From: JAKAWQ01 sp963745975
GTDB lineage: Bacteria; Pseudomonadota; Alphaproteobacteria; Acetobacterales; Acetobacteraceae
DNA: 64,000 bases
NCBI GenBank assembly: GCA_963745975.1
Contig: CAVUZJ010000007.1
Span: 186,001-250,000, forward strand
Reading direction: 5' to 3'
The notes below the pieces were generated by a model. The model was not told the origin of the DNA. It did not search any database and saw nothing but the letters and a program-made list of their open reading frames with translations. The position numbers and the translations under genes are program-made. Shown here piece by piece: positions 63,990 to 64,000 of the stretch; positions within the stretch are counted from its first letter, which is position 1; every line of letters begins with the position of its first letter.

Positions 63990-64000
63990 CTTTCACGTTG
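63990..64000. other. attR core (cut by the window end)
   Basis: CTTTCACGTTG equals tRNA positions 49531-49541. The rest of the repeat, probably to the tRNA 3' end, lies beyond the window. Confidence 0.7.

Larger units (their letters stand above)
49531..64000. mobile_element. integrated phage-satellite-like element in tRNA-Glu
   Basis: The 3' half of the tRNA (from CTTTCACGTTG at 49531) reappears at 63990-64000, where the window ends. The enclosed 14.46 kb begins with arm-type repeats, ends with a tyrosine integrase, and carries about 23 minus-strand genes, many with ATGA overlaps. It has replication genes, a prohead protease, tail fibre and baseplate proteins and a small terminase. It lacks a recognisable large terminase, portal, major capsid and tape measure. 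A satellite or strongly reduced prophage is inferred. The right end beyond 64000 is not visible. Confidence 0.8.

Overview
The window is a high-GC alphaproteobacterial chromosome segment, most likely Acetobacteraceae/Rhodospirillales. Pointers are the FlbT/FlaF pair next to a short flagellin, a class I PHA synthase, very GC-rich codon use, and GC hairpin repeats of a kind common in that family. It is host core and accessory DNA up to about 49.5 kb. The rest is an integrated element of about 14.5 kb in a tRNA-Glu gene, which runs to the window edge.

Layout. 1-2.8 kb: two SDR dehydrogenases around a MetE-C-like protein. 2.8-6.4 kb: a TetR regulator with three matching 15-bp operators, divergent from an EmrA/EmrB efflux pair. 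6.4-9.4 kb: a hairpin array, then a coupled operon of an inosose-dehydratase-like enzyme, a Gfo/Idh oxidoreductase and an orphan DNA methyltransferase. 9.4-12.6 kb: a di-heme cytochrome c peroxidase and a doubly frameshifted phosphoesterase. 12.7-18.7 kb: rpmI-rplT-pheS-pheT followed by lepA (reading leftward). 18.9-21.9 kb: dapF-mtaB-ftsY with overlapping ends. 21.9-31.2 kb: flagellar genes flgD and fliK (minus), flgE-flgK-flgL-fliC-flbT-flaF and a DUF1217 protein (plus). 31.2-42.1 kb: TPR proteins, glycosyltransferases, methyltransferases and an epimerase, a probable flagellin/surface glycosylation island. One TPR glycosyltransferase there is cut by an in-frame TAG next to a 36-bp-arm palindrome. 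42.35 kb: a perfect parS site. 42.5-49.5 kb: phaC, an OmpA-like lipoprotein, hom (one extra base), glpX and recJ.

49.5-64.0 kb: all recognisable genes are on the minus strand, many joined by ATGA overlaps. The element has a tyrosine integrase at the right end, a small HTH protein, a DnaB-type helicase and an initiator-like protein whose gene holds nine 33-bp tandem repeats, so the origin may lie inside the gene. It also has a HK97-type prohead protease coupled to a protein with proteasome-like Thr1/Asp17/Lys32 spacing, a tail fibre-like protein, a Mu gp44-like baseplate hub, a P27-type small terminase and many small unknown proteins. No large terminase, portal, major capsid or tape measure is seen, and the small terminase lies downstream of tail genes. 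The best reading is a phage satellite or strongly reduced prophage with its own replication module. The window ends inside its right attachment site.

Four genes (the phosphoesterase twice, hom, and one element gene) each look one G too long, so some broken frames may be sequence errors rather than decay.
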